Source: Candidatus Aegiribacteria sp. (GTDB lineage: Bacteria > Fermentibacterota > Fermentibacteria > Fermentibacterales > JCC-6). From it: DNA of 62,988 nucleotides. Under the pieces are notes generated by a model. The model was given only the letters and a program-made list of their open reading frames with translations, did not search any database and had not been told where the DNA came from. Positions 9,154 to 17,281 of this stretch are shown here, in pieces. Position 1 is the stretch's first letter; each line of letters starts with the position of its first letter. The position numbers were made by a program, and so were the translations under genes. The stretch lies in assembly GCA_023138735.1 (NCBI GenBank), contig JAGLOY010000049.1:1-62988 (forward strand), written 5' to 3'.

Positions 9154-10001
9154 ACGTCCAGTCCCCTGCCTGTGATCTCTATGAAAATGTCCTCAAGAGT
9201 TGCCTCTTCCGTATGTATAGTCATGACATTACCTGAGTTAATCAGTTCTTTAATTCTATCTCCTGCATCCGCCGCTGCAAGCTCTATACGAACATTGCTG
9301 CCGTTTCCGAGGCGGACCTTCACTGATCTTTTCCCATATTTCATTTTAAGATTGTCGGGGGTGTCCACCGCGAACAGTTTACCCTCATTCAGGAATGCAA
9401 TTCTGTCCGAAAGCTCATCAGCCTCCCACATGTCATGTGTCGTTAGGAGGACAGCGGCTCCCCTCTCTGCCTGTTGTTTGATGACATTTCGAAGGGTTCT
9501 GCTGGATACCGGGTCAAGACCATCAGTAGGCTCGTCCAGGAAAAGTACATCCGGACTGTTAATGATTGCCCTGGCCATCATGAGCCTCTGGCGCATGCCC
9601 TTTGAATACTTGCTTACTCTGTCGTCAGCCCTTTGAGCAAGGTCCACTTTGCGGAGAAGTGTATCGGTGTCATAATTCTTCAGACCGAAGAGACTTGAAA
9701 AGAATTTGAGGTTTTCCCTCCCGGTCATGTTCAGGTAAAGATTCTTCTCCTCAAAGCAGACTCCTATCCTGGCCTGCACTTCAGGATCATCAACGGTCAT
9801 TTCATTGCCCAGTATATGAATTGAGCCTGTATCCGGAGTGAGTAGACCGGTAAGCATTTTTATAGTTGTTGATTTTCCTGCGCCATTAGGACCAAGAAAG
9901 CCCAGTATTTCACCAGGCTTCAGATCAAAGCTGATACCCCTGACCGCCTTCAGATCACCGTAGGAGTAACTCAGGTCTGTAGCGAGCAGTGACTGGTTCA
10001 T
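9150..10001 (-). CDS. ABC transporter ATP-binding protein (NatA/CcmA-like)
   Basis: It has a complete nucleotide-binding domain: Walker A GPNGAGKST at residues 37-45, a Q-loop region, signature YSKGMRQRL near 133, Walker B VLFLDEPTDGLD near 157 and an H-loop (LTTHDMWEA). The C-terminal ~70-residue extension with LEDIFIEITGR is characteristic of NatA/CcmA-type exporters paired with ABC-2 permeases. It is the first gene of the three-gene operon, with 4-nt overlaps, so it energises the two downstream permeases. Confidence 0.92.
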   Translation of the reverse strand: MNQSLLATDLSYSYGDLKAVRGISFDLKPGEILGFLGPNGAGKSTTIKMLTGLLTPDTGSIHILGNEMTVDDPEVQARIGVCFEEKNLYLNMTGRENLKFFSSLFGLKNYDTDTLLRKVDLAQRADDRVSKYSKGMRQRLMMARAIINSPDVLFLDEPTDGLDPVSSRTLRNVIKQQAERGAAVLLTTHDMWEADELSDRIAFLNEGKLFAVDTPDNLKMKYGKRSVKVRLGNGSNVRIELAAADAGDRIKELINSGNVMTIHTEEATLEDIFIEITGRGLDV

Positions 10002-10064
10002 ACTATCCTCTTCACCTGGTTTACAGCAACTGTGAATTCAGTAAATGCGGCTATTCGAGAAGGA

Positions 10065-10469
10065 TCAGCAGCCTCCGCATTTGAGTATAAAGATGATAAT
10101 CACCGCGAAGCCTCCGATAGCCAGCAGCCAGAAAAATCCCGTTATCGAACCACAGCAGCCGCATCCCGTACTCTGAAGAGACTGAGGGATGAGATTTTCA
10201 CCCTCCTCTACTGAGTATTCCTCTACAACATCCAACCCTTCCGGGCGGTTCTTGCGTCCGGGATCGTGTGGCGGTTTGACGAAGTGTTCCTTCTTTTCTT
10301 CAGCTCTGTAAGTTTTCCCAGACTTGGTTTTTGAAGCGTTCTTTGCGCGTTTTTTGGTGAAGAAGGAAGTTCCCATTCCGGATGATCTTGATTTTCCTGC
10401 CGACGACTTTGCTGAAAAGGAACTGCTTCTTGATTTCCGTGCCGAGCCTGATCTCCGCATTTTCTTCAA
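10065..10469 (-). CDS. Small basic membrane protein, Ser/Lys/Arg-rich with C-terminal helix
   Basis: I do not recognise the family. The first ~55 residues are almost entirely Ser, Lys, Arg and Gly, suggesting a disordered nucleic-acid or lipid-binding tail. This is followed by an acidic linker, then CGCCG and one membrane helix (about residues 112-130) ending in KCGGC. I use the TTG start because GGAGGT lies 7 nt before it; the next ATG would be 16 nt away. The Cys pairs flanking the single helix (CGCC and CGGC) are the oddest feature. The gene lies 63 nt past the ABC ATPase start, which it precedes on the minus strand. Confidence 0.55.
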   Translation of the reverse strand: MKKMRRSGSARKSRSSSFSAKSSAGKSRSSGMGTSFFTKKRAKNASKTKSGKTYRAEEKKEHFVKPPHDPGRKNRPEGLDVVEEYSVEEGENLIPQSLQSTGCGCCGSITGFFWLLAIGGFAVIIIFILKCGGC

Positions 10470-10586
10470 TTTCTACCTCCATTGCATGTATCTCGAGTAA
10501 ACATATTCGAATCCAGTTTACAGACAAGAAGCGTTTACGTTGGATGAAACCGGGGAGTGTTCGATAAGAATCACAAATGAGAAATA

Positions 10587-10614
10587 GCTGCCCTGACATT
10601 ACAGCCAGGGCAGC
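10587..10614 (-). terminator. Terminator of the OB-fold lipoprotein gene
   Basis: GCTGCCCTG pairs perfectly with CAGGGCAGC (9 bp, 10-nt loop). Read on the minus strand the hairpin lies about 50 nt past the stop codon at 10663 and is followed by TATTTCTCATTT. Confidence 0.6.
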
Positions 10615-10662
10615 GTACTTTAAGAGATTATCCGGCACAGACCGGAATATATCGATACTATA

Positions 10663-11520
10663 TTATCGGTTGACCAGCTGGCAGTTCACAAGGCCGACCA
10701 TGCTGAAGGATTCCCCTTCAACTGTTCCACGTATCTGCGTTCCCTCGCGGTTGGCAACCATTAATGAATCTGTTCCCTCAGGAATTTCTTCCAGCATCTC
10801 GCAGGCTACGTACTTCGAATAGGTATCGTTCGGATCGCTCAGGTCCACCCTTACAGTCACTCCGTAGGAAGTGGTCGATGTTGTGGTAGAATGGTAGTTA
10901 CCGTCTACTATGATCTCCCTGCCTGACCAGACATTGAACATATCGAAGAACTCACCGGCAAGTATAGGAGTATCTCCATCGTAGACGTATGGGCTGGTAA
11001 CTATCCCGGACTGCGCTGGGGGTGCATCTTCAATAATAACGCCATCGACAAGCTGGATGTCACCGGTCCAATAATACTCAATCGTACCTGATACAGTGAC
11101 AAGCTGATCACTTCTGACAGTAATTCCCGGGTAATCGGTAAAGGAAATAGTAGCAAGAGCTTCTCTGTCACCAGGCTCTGCCACAAGCTCAAGCTCGTCT
11201 TCGACTATCATGGTGTCGATATAGGGAATACGGGGATAACCTTCAAGAGTAACTTTCTTTCCGTCCCAGACGAAATATGATTCGAAAAGTGCCACCACAC
11301 TGACCGGTGTATCGGCAGTGATTTGCGAAGGATCAAGTGTGCCTTCGGGGTAAAGAGGCGGCGGAGCGGTCTCAATAGGCGTTTCCTCGACAGCGGTATC
11401 CTGACCTTCAGTAACTGCCTGGGAGTCCGTCTCGTCAGGCTGTGAAGCAGTATCTTCGCCTCCTCCGCAGGCCAGGAGAAGAAGCCCTGCTATCAGAAAT
11501 ATTGCAGCAATCTTTTTCAT
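10663..11520 (-). CDS. Lipoprotein with duplicated OB-fold (tRNA_anti-like) domains
   Basis: The N-terminus MKKIAAIFLIAGLLLLAC ends in a lipobox, so Cys18 should be lipidated. An acidic, Thr/Pro-rich linker follows to about residue 70. Two similar halves come next: VALFESYFVWDGKKVTLEGY near 75-95 and GEFFDMFNVWSGREIIVDGN near 190-210, each leading into beta strands of the form V-x-V-x-G-T and L-x-D-G. This is the outline of the tRNA_anti-like OB-fold found in exported proteins. The internal duplication is visible in the sequence; ligand and role are unknown. The gene is monocistronic as far as can be seen, with its own terminator. Confidence 0.75.
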   Translation of the reverse strand: MKKIAAIFLIAGLLLLACGGGEDTASQPDETDSQAVTEGQDTAVEETPIETAPPPLYPEGTLDPSQITADTPVSVVALFESYFVWDGKKVTLEGYPRIPYIDTMIVEDELELVAEPGDREALATISFTDYPGITVRSDQLVTVSGTIEYYWTGDIQLVDGVIIEDAPPAQSGIVTSPYVYDGDTPILAGEFFDMFNVWSGREIIVDGNYHSTTTSTTSYGVTVRVDLSDPNDTYSKYVACEMLEEIPEGTDSLMVANREGTQIRGTVEGESFSMVGLVNCQLVNR

Positions 11521-11604
11521 GTTTCCTCCATTTGAGAATGACTGATCTGAACAACGCTAAACTACAGATACCGCAAATATGAAGTCAACCGGACAGCGAC
11601 AGTA

Positions 11605-12960
11605 TCAGCTGCCAGGTTTCTTCCTCCGCCTTATTATCATGAAAACGTTGCCTATATTGACCTTCGTGTATTGATTGAAACGGCGTACAAGCACATCCAT
11701 GGATGTTGAGTCCGGCTCGTGAACCCATGAAAGGGGGATCTCAGCCGTAAACCGGGCAATTGCCGTGATAAGAAACAGCACCTGTTCAGGGTAGATATAC
11801 CTGCCCAGCATTGTAAAACCATCGGGCATGAAAACTCCAGAAGCAAGCATAGTCAGCATCATCGCGGTGCAGGACAGTGCGTTGAAAACTCCCGAGTACA
11901 TCTGTCTGCACTTATCCGGAGCAATCGCAAGGACCATGTTCGCTGTAACTATTCCCAGGCAAGACCACATGATACCTGACAGGAATGCTTCAATGTAGAT
12001 GAACCAGTAGCTGTTCGGAGTCAGGAAGATCCAGATAAGGGGATTCAGTGTTCCTAGAAGCAGTGCAAGTCTCATTGCCGGTTTGCTGCCGTGCCTGTCA
12101 ATGAACCTTCCCCAGGGTCGAATGGCGACCTGAGCTCCCACTGTAGCGACGGTTCCGTAGAGCAGTATCTGAACAACGCTCATATGGAGTCTCTGCATCA
12201 TGAAGGGCTGCCAGAAGGGTGCGCCTATCCCGACTGCAAGCATCCACCAGATACCGAAAATCGCGAGATTACGGAAATTCTTGTCTTTAAATGGTGTAAC
12301 GAGCATTATCCTGAATGATTCCGATTCGATAACCTTGGGCTTCTCCGGCTGTTTCCTGAGAATCAGCATTCCTGCAAGGCCGATAACCCCGGCCGCAGAG
12401 AATACTCCCAGGAAAGCCCATGGAAGTGCGGAGGAATCACGAAAGAGGTCAACTGCTGCACCGAAAACGAATGAGGCGAGCACCCCGGCTATCATCAGAA
12501 TCTGGTTACGCTGCGCGAAGAAACGGCCCCTCATTTTCCTCGGAACCATATCCGCTATCCAGCCCATCCACATGTTCGCGCTGACGGCCAGAAGGGCGGA
12601 GTAGAGCATGTATACACACAGGACCATCGGCAGTGCTGTACCCGCTGCAAATAGCAGAGGTATTATCCCAAGAAGCGGTGCAATAGCTCTTCCGGCAGAC
12701 GTAAGGGATAATATTACAGGTTTCCTTTGTGTCCGCCTTTTTGTAATCGCAACACCAAGGGGTTGAAGAGCCTGTGCAAACTGACCAATGGCTGATAGAA
12801 TTCCGAAATGGACCGGGGATGCTCCCAGCATAACCGCGAGTTTGGTTATGAATACTGAACCGGCTCCCGCCAGGCTTGTAAATACCTGTGAGAAAATACC
12901 TTCCTGGGTCGATATCCGGAAGGTATCACGCAGCTTTGATCTACTTCTGCTGTTTTTCAT
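11605..12960 (-). CDS. MFS transporter
   Basis: This 451-residue protein has about twelve hydrophobic segments. It starts with LAVMLGASPVHFGILSAIGQFAQ and has the loop 2-3 basic motif (KRRTQRKP) and a second at RPWGRFIDRHGSKPA between helices 8 and 9, both typical of Major Facilitator Superfamily carriers. A large cytoplasmic break follows helix 6 (RKQPEKPKVIESES). The substrate cannot be inferred; drug or sugar efflux are common for this branch. It is 84 nt upstream of the lipoprotein gene on the same strand and divergent from the gene at 13098. Confidence 0.88.
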   Translation of the reverse strand: MKNSRSRSKLRDTFRISTQEGIFSQVFTSLAGAGSVFITKLAVMLGASPVHFGILSAIGQFAQALQPLGVAITKRRTQRKPVILSLTSAGRAIAPLLGIIPLLFAAGTALPMVLCVYMLYSALLAVSANMWMGWIADMVPRKMRGRFFAQRNQILMIAGVLASFVFGAAVDLFRDSSALPWAFLGVFSAAGVIGLAGMLILRKQPEKPKVIESESFRIMLVTPFKDKNFRNLAIFGIWWMLAVGIGAPFWQPFMMQRLHMSVVQILLYGTVATVGAQVAIRPWGRFIDRHGSKPAMRLALLLGTLNPLIWIFLTPNSYWFIYIEAFLSGIMWSCLGIVTANMVLAIAPDKCRQMYSGVFNALSCTAMMLTMLASGVFMPDGFTMLGRYIYPEQVLFLITAIARFTAEIPLSWVHEPDSTSMDVLVRRFNQYTKVNIGNVFMIIRRRKKPGS

Positions 12961-13097
12961 CGGAGGAACATAGCTTTGAAAGGGGAATAAACCATAACTG
13001 CAATTTGTAGCTATGAATGATTGACTTGACAGGCTCTCCCTGGCATCTTCTCGTTGGAATTTAATTCAGGTTATCCTGAAGATCAGAAGGAGCAAGT

Positions 13098-13715
13098 ATG
13101 TGGTATATAGTGGCAGCAGTTGCATTGATTGCTACATCGGGTGTTTACGGTTTCAGCAGATTGAGAAATGATGGTGCTGCGAAATCTTACCTTGTAGACA
13201 GAATGTTCGACAGAATCACACTGAAATCGCTTTCAATGGATCAGATCAACATCCTCCTGGCAAGGCTTGAGATTGAGGAACCTCCGGAACCTGTAAGGGG
13301 TGCTATGTGCTACGAAGCGATGGCATACCCGCTTGTAGCGGAGTATATCTGTCCTGTATGCGGTGAAAAAACCATCTACAACAATTCCCAGACCGGTTTC
13401 ATAGAATGGGAGCTTCAGGGGTGCAGGAGAATGGTGGAATCCATAAACGAGTACACGGAATTTGACATTTCCATTGATGAAACCCTCTTCTGCGATTTCT
13501 GTTCTGAATCCTCTGATGAAGAACCAACGCTTCTCCTCAGGGTAGCCTCAACCGATACCACTGAAATAGTGAACATTGTATCCATTCACGATCTCAGAAT
13601 TCTGGAATCGTTTCTTCAGGGCACTCTTTACTACACTACTTCCAATGACGGCCAGCAGCCTCTTCTGGATTACTCCGAGAGAATAAGGGAACTACTTGGG
13701 GCTTCCTTCAATTAA
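13098..13715 (+). CDS. Membrane-anchored protein with two CxxC pairs, function unknown
   Basis: One N-terminal membrane helix (MWYIVAAVALIATSGVYGF) is followed by a soluble domain. It contains CPVCGEK at about residues 91-97 and CDFC near 137, which together could form one four-Cys zinc ribbon, and a further Cys near 115. I know no family with this pattern. AGAAGGAG lies 6 nt before the ATG. The stop codon overlaps the start of a 38-codon Cys-rich ORF (TAATG), so the pair may be co-translated. Confidence 0.7.
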   Translation: MWYIVAAVALIATSGVYGFSRLRNDGAAKSYLVDRMFDRITLKSLSMDQINILLARLEIEEPPEPVRGAMCYEAMAYPLVAEYICPVCGEKTIYNNSQTGFIEWELQGCRRMVESINEYTEFDISIDETLFCDFCSESSDEEPTLLLRVASTDTTEIVNIVSIHDLRILESFLQGTLYYTTSNDGQQPLLDYSERIRELLGASFN

Positions 13716-13831
13716 TGAGAATCAGATCGGAGTCCTTTCTCTCGTCTGAATGCAGCGACTGTAACCTGAAACTTGATTGCGACGGCGGGTGCAGAGAGGC
13801 AGCTCATATAACGGGAGGGAGAGTGGATTGA
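13715..13831 (+). CDS. 38-codon Cys-rich ORF resembling a SPASM cluster tail
   Basis: The ATG overlaps the stop codon of the preceding gene (TAATG), which favours coupled translation. The peptide contains CSDC then CDGGCREAAH, i.e. C-x2-C-x6-C-x3-C. Radical SAM enzymes with SPASM/anSME-type auxiliary clusters end in a similar C-x2-C-x5-C-GGCR motif. Nothing upstream in the frame encodes the rest of such an enzyme. It may be a small metal-binding protein or the remnant of a lost radical SAM gene. The remaining ~130 bp before the next gene show nothing further. Confidence 0.4.
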   Translation: MRIRSESFLSSECSDCNLKLDCDGGCREAAHITGGRVD

Positions 13832-13959
13832 GTACTACAACAGTGCAGCTGAAGGTATATCTCTCTCGGAATGATTCCTTGACGATATTACTGTTCTTCA
13901 TGTATTCTATTGTCTGAGGGTATTCACAGAGTACTATATCTCTGAACAGGGGGGATGCT

Positions 13960-14379
13960 ATGAAGATGAAGTGGTTTATCATTATCGTCGTTCTTACCGG
14001 AGTCATTGCGTTCTGGGGCTGCGGTGGTTCCAATGCCACCGGTCCATCACCATGGACAACAGAGCTGGAGGGTACCTGGGTTCTGGTTGATTCCACCGAG
14101 GTGCTTACTTTCACGTTCTCAGACACCAACTGGACCATTCTGGTTGACTCGTTCACATTGAACGGAACCGTTACTCTGAATACTACAGTAACACCGAAGC
14201 ATATAGATCTGCTGTGCACCGGCAGTACCGATACTTCATTTATCGGCACAACCTCCCTTGGAATTTATGCGCTTAACTCGGTGGCTACTGCATGTACACT
14301 GGCAATGAATGAATTTGGTGACACTTCTCCCAGACCCATAGTTTTCGGTATCGACTATATGATTATTCTCAAGCAGTAG
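13960..14379 (+). CDS. Small lipoprotein, lipocalin-like layout
   Basis: The signal sequence MKMKWFIIIVVLTGVIAFWGC ends in a lipobox-like Gly-Cys, so the protein is probably lipidated at Cys21. The mature part begins GGSNATGPSPW and then alternates beta strands of the type GTWVLVDSTEVLTFTF and NWTILVDSFTLNGTVTLN, as in small lipocalin-like lipoproteins (DUF4923/lipocalin_5 type). This is a fold impression only. GGGGGG stands 9 nt before the ATG. A strong terminator follows. Confidence 0.7.
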   Translation: MKMKWFIIIVVLTGVIAFWGCGGSNATGPSPWTTELEGTWVLVDSTEVLTFTFSDTNWTILVDSFTLNGTVTLNTTVTPKHIDLLCTGSTDTSFIGTTSLGIYALNSVATACTLAMNEFGDTSPRPIVFGIDYMIILKQ

Positions 14380-14395
14380 GATTTTTCGAAATTTT

Positions 14396-14423
14396 GAAGG
14401 GCGGAATCGAAGTTCCGCCCTTC
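14396..14423. terminator. Hairpin terminator between convergent genes
   Basis: GAAGGGCGGAA pairs perfectly with TTCCGCCCTTC (11 bp, 6-nt loop). It lies 17 nt past the lipoprotein stop and 17 nt past the stop of the minus-strand C25 peptidase, so it can serve both. Confidence 0.8.
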
Positions 14424-14439
14424 ATTCAGTCAACAGGGA

Positions 14440-16854
14440 TTATTTACATACAACAAGCCTGTTTGTTGTAATCGAACCTGTCGGGTCGATTGATCGGATC
14501 ATATAAATACCCTGAGGTACTTCCTGCGTATTCCAGATAAGGGAGTGGGAGCCGGCTTCAAGTTCTCCCGAATGTATGATATCAACAGCTCTTCCAGCGG
14601 TATCATAGATTGTCATCTCAAACAACCCTCCACTTGAGAGTGTGACCGGGAAGGTAACAATGCCGCTAGTTGGATTTGGATGAGGTAATCCTACAAGGGA
14701 TGCCAAAGTTCCCTCTGGATTATCCCCGATTCCAACACCGTTAATAACACCCTGCTCGGGAAGTGCGTTATGCGTGGTCACCATCCAGCATATATTGCTT
14801 AAACCTCCTACGGGATCGAAAGTAAGTGTAACACTGCCTGCAGCGTCGGTGACGCCGCTTACCCAGAGACTGTCGTGCGAAATGCATACAAGAGCGTTCT
14901 CCACAAGACCTTCTGTATCGCTTACCGAGAAAATAGCCTGTGTGGAACCTGCAGGCAGGTTTGTAGGAGCCGTAACGTCAATGCTGTGGGGAACATCGGT
15001 TCTCATGTCCATTGTCGGGTCACCGAACCAGTGGAAAAGATCCCATTCGGTTTCTGCTCTGTTGGTTGGATACGGGCAGAATGGTGCGGATGTTTCCATT
15101 TCAATTTTAGCGCACATGAGTGCCTGACCGGTAAGGTAGTTACCTGTGGGATCAGTGTACAGTGCAGGTGGGCTGGTGTATTCATCGTTGAAGGATTTGT
15201 AAAGACCGTAACAGATGTAATCGTTCCAATAGCTGTAACTGACCTCGGTTGCAGCCAGAACACCGACTGCTCCGCCTTCCATTCTGAACAGGTTTTCCGC
15301 AAAACAGTCAAGGCTGAATTTACCCGTAAGGCAGTTGACGCTCATTACCATTGGAGTTTCTTCACCGTTTGTCAGGCTTGAAAGGTGGGATATAGTGAAA
15401 TACGGATCTCCCCATCCGCTAACGCTGCCATGGTCTCTGTGCTGAACCAGGAAAACTCCATCATTTATGCTTGCAAGAATACCTGCTGCATCGCCATCCC
15501 AGGTGATATCAGCGGGTATCATCTGGCCGGCGCTTGGGAGGTCATTTCTGTAATAATAGGGAGGTGAAGCGGAAGTGTTTTTAGTGTATTCTCTCTGAAC
15601 CGTCTTACCGTAGATATTCATATAGGTGTCACGGACTGTTTCGCAGGTGAAGCAGAACCAGCGTTCAGCTACTGTACTTGAGCCGCTTGTTGCCTGGAAA
15701 TATCCAGCACACAGAACATTCCCCCAGAAATCAACATCCATTAGGGGATCGAACTGCCATTTAAGGATTTTTTCTTCTACAATGGGGTAGTGGCTCGTGG
15801 GTGTCACGAATCTGCTGTGGAAGATATCCGCCTGGTAATCACTGGATCCATCCATGCAGACATACCTGTTGTCACTGTACATGCCCGGGGCGCTGAAGCT
15901 TGTAAGGTCATCCTGATCCCCAACGAAAAGTATGAAACTTGGAGGAATGACCCAGTTGTCGTAGGCGTCCTGTATGTAGTCCTTGATCTCTGTCTGGCTC
16001 CAGCTGCCAGCTGCAACTATTGCGGTAAGGTAACCCTGATCCATTTTCGCCTCGATGAAAGTATCCATCATGGTATCGACAAAATCATCACCGGCTATTA
16101 TCAGCAGATCCGCCTCTGTGATAGCCCTTGCCTGTCTGATGTTGTAGGCTTTAACGGGTTCACTGCTTTCCGCATTTACCGTTCGCTCGGGTTCACCCAG
16201 GATCTCGGAATTGATAAGGGTTCTGTAGGTGTTGGAGAAGAACCTGCTCTGAAGTCTCGGATCGATACTGACGCTTCCGCCAAGATCCACGGTTACGCGG
16301 AGCCTGGGGGTAACGGTAAGATCGCCTGTTTCGGCATCCCAGTGGAAGGGAATCACTGTGAACCTGCCGATATTCACATCGCGAATGGTTCCGGAATTTT
16401 CGAACACAGCTTGCGAAGCAGGATACGATCCATGACTGTAGGCTTCCGGCAGGTATGTAAAGGGAACCGGATCGTATGAGCTTTCAATCGGGATCGGTTG
16501 CATGGGTGAGGGAGTAATATTCCCGATAACGACGGGTGTTTCGAGTGCCTCCACGCTTATGGAGACATTTGGATAATCGGGTATTGCAGCCATGAAGGAT
16601 GCCTTTGGAAGCATTGGTGCTCCCTCCGCATCAGCGTACGGAGTAAGGGAGGGTACACTGATGGCATTGAATATCATTCCATTCTCGGAAAAAGAGTTGT
16701 TCTGAAACCCGGGAAGGATGATATCTACAACAAAACCGGAGGCGGTACACTCCACCACTTCCAGGTTGGCATGATTCAGATCGGAAGTGCCGAAATCGAC
16801 CCATTCCGCCGCAGCTATACTGAACAGCACAAGCAAAACAGTGATTGTTTTCAA
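14440..16854 (-). CDS. Gingipain-like C25 cysteine peptidase with T9SS-type sorting domain
   Basis: An 804-residue secreted protein with signal peptide MKTITVLLVLFSIAAA, an N-terminal propeptide-like beta domain (to ~230), then the catalytic domain beginning ADLLIIAGDDF. The catalytic His is in QHRDHG (H475) and the catalytic Cys in MSVNC (C508), 33 residues apart as in C25 peptidases. An Ig-like domain (~640-720) follows, and a C-terminal sorting domain (HPNPTSG ... YDTAGRAV ... GIYMIRS) fills the last 80 residues. It is expected to be surface-attached or released and to degrade proteins. It is one of two C25 paralogues in the window. Its promoter lies in 16855-17060, shared divergently with the homocysteine operon. 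Confidence 0.9.
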   Translation of the reverse strand: MKTITVLLVLFSIAAAEWVDFGTSDLNHANLEVVECTASGFVVDIILPGFQNNSFSENGMIFNAISVPSLTPYADAEGAPMLPKASFMAAIPDYPNVSISVEALETPVVIGNITPSPMQPIPIESSYDPVPFTYLPEAYSHGSYPASQAVFENSGTIRDVNIGRFTVIPFHWDAETGDLTVTPRLRVTVDLGGSVSIDPRLQSRFFSNTYRTLINSEILGEPERTVNAESSEPVKAYNIRQARAITEADLLIIAGDDFVDTMMDTFIEAKMDQGYLTAIVAAGSWSQTEIKDYIQDAYDNWVIPPSFILFVGDQDDLTSFSAPGMYSDNRYVCMDGSSDYQADIFHSRFVTPTSHYPIVEEKILKWQFDPLMDVDFWGNVLCAGYFQATSGSSTVAERWFCFTCETVRDTYMNIYGKTVQREYTKNTSASPPYYYRNDLPSAGQMIPADITWDGDAAGILASINDGVFLVQHRDHGSVSGWGDPYFTISHLSSLTNGEETPMVMSVNCLTGKFSLDCFAENLFRMEGGAVGVLAATEVSYSYWNDYICYGLYKSFNDEYTSPPALYTDPTGNYLTGQALMCAKIEMETSAPFCPYPTNRAETEWDLFHWFGDPTMDMRTDVPHSIDVTAPTNLPAGSTQAIFSVSDTEGLVENALVCISHDSLWVSGVTDAAGSVTLTFDPVGGLSNICWMVTTHNALPEQGVINGVGIGDNPEGTLASLVGLPHPNPTSGIVTFPVTLSSGGLFEMTIYDTAGRAVDIIHSGELEAGSHSLIWNTQEVPQGIYMIRSIDPTGSITTNRLVVCK

Positions 16855-17066
16855 AGTATACCTCTGCTTTCTGGTGAATGATTTGATTCAGGTGATTATA
16901 CTTACGCATTATTAACAAGTAAAGTAATTCGAATACTGACAGATAGTTAAGTTGCATTTACATGAAATTCATAATGGCATAGGCATATAAAAACACTCGT
17001 ATTATCCTTACGTATAGCAACGCATAAGCAATCCTGCAGTTCCCGGAGTTCAGCGGACAGGTACCG

Positions 17067-17095
17067 TTGACGGATGTAAACCTCTCAAGAATATT
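17067..17095 (+). promoter_or_regulatory. Putative promoter of the homocysteine operon leader
   Basis: TTGACG (17067-17072) is followed after 17 nt by AATATT (17090-17095). Transcription would begin near 17102, just before the leader-peptide ribosome site at 17108. The -10 match is modest. The wider gap 16855-17281 holds this promoter, the leader peptide and the attenuator; 16855-17060 shows only AT-rich promoter-like sequence for the divergent peptidase gene. Confidence 0.35.
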
Positions 17096-17119
17096 CCCGG
17101 TTGAAATGAGGAGATGATA

Positions 17120-17188
17120 ATGATGATAATTCCTGCGAAAGCCTGCCGTATGATAATGCCCGAGCCCCGCCTGGGAGCTGCAGGGTAA
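17120..17188 (+). CDS. Methionine-rich leader peptide of the homocysteine operon (22 aa)
   Basis: GAGGAG (17108-17113) stands 6 nt before ATG ATG. The peptide begins MMIIPAKACRMIMP and ends AAG-stop at 17186-17188. Four of its 22 codons are Met and one is Cys. The pair Met-Ile-Met (17150-17158) lies five nucleotides before the first strand of the downstream hairpin set, the position of control codons in classical trp/his/leu leaders. The stop codon lies 1 nt past the second pairing strand (17173-17185), so a terminating ribosome would mask that strand. Its position, codon content and downstream terminator suggest a regulatory leader rather than a functional peptide. Confidence 0.7.
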   Translation: MMIIPAKACRMIMPEPRLGAAG

Positions 17189-17242
17189 ACACTTCTCCTT
17201 AACCTTCGATCTTTCCCTCAGAGCCCTTTGCGGGGCTTTTTT
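17161..17242 (+). promoter_or_regulatory. Transcription attenuator (1:2, 2:3, 3:4 hairpins) of the homocysteine operon
   Basis: Three mutually exclusive pairings are visible. Hairpin 1:2 is AGCCCC (17163-17168) with GGG-a-GCT (17173-17179). Antiterminator 2:3 is GGGAGCTGCAGGG (17173-17185) with CCCTCAGAGCCC (17215-17226), ten canonical pairs around a tandem G-A mismatch and one bulge. Terminator 3:4 is AGAGCCC (17220-17226) with GGGGCTTT (17233-17239), followed by a T run to 17242. A long-range pairing AGCCCCGC/GCGGGGCT (17163-17170 with 17230-17237) is also possible. Stalling at the Met codons would block strand 1 and free 2:3 (read-through); completion of the peptide would cover strand 2 and allow 3:4 (termination). 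Confidence 0.7.
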
Positions 17243-17281
17243 GTTTCAGAAATTATTGGCGAAACAGAAACTACGGAGGTT

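Noticed and set aside
13722-14249. Minus-strand ORF over the lipoprotein at 13960
   Set aside because: It has no plausible start region or domain pattern and lies opposite a gene with a clear signal peptide, ribosome site and terminator.
17228-17281. TTG start at 17228 for the COG2122 gene
   Set aside because: It lies inside the terminator stem and has no ribosome site; GGAGG stands before 17282/17285.
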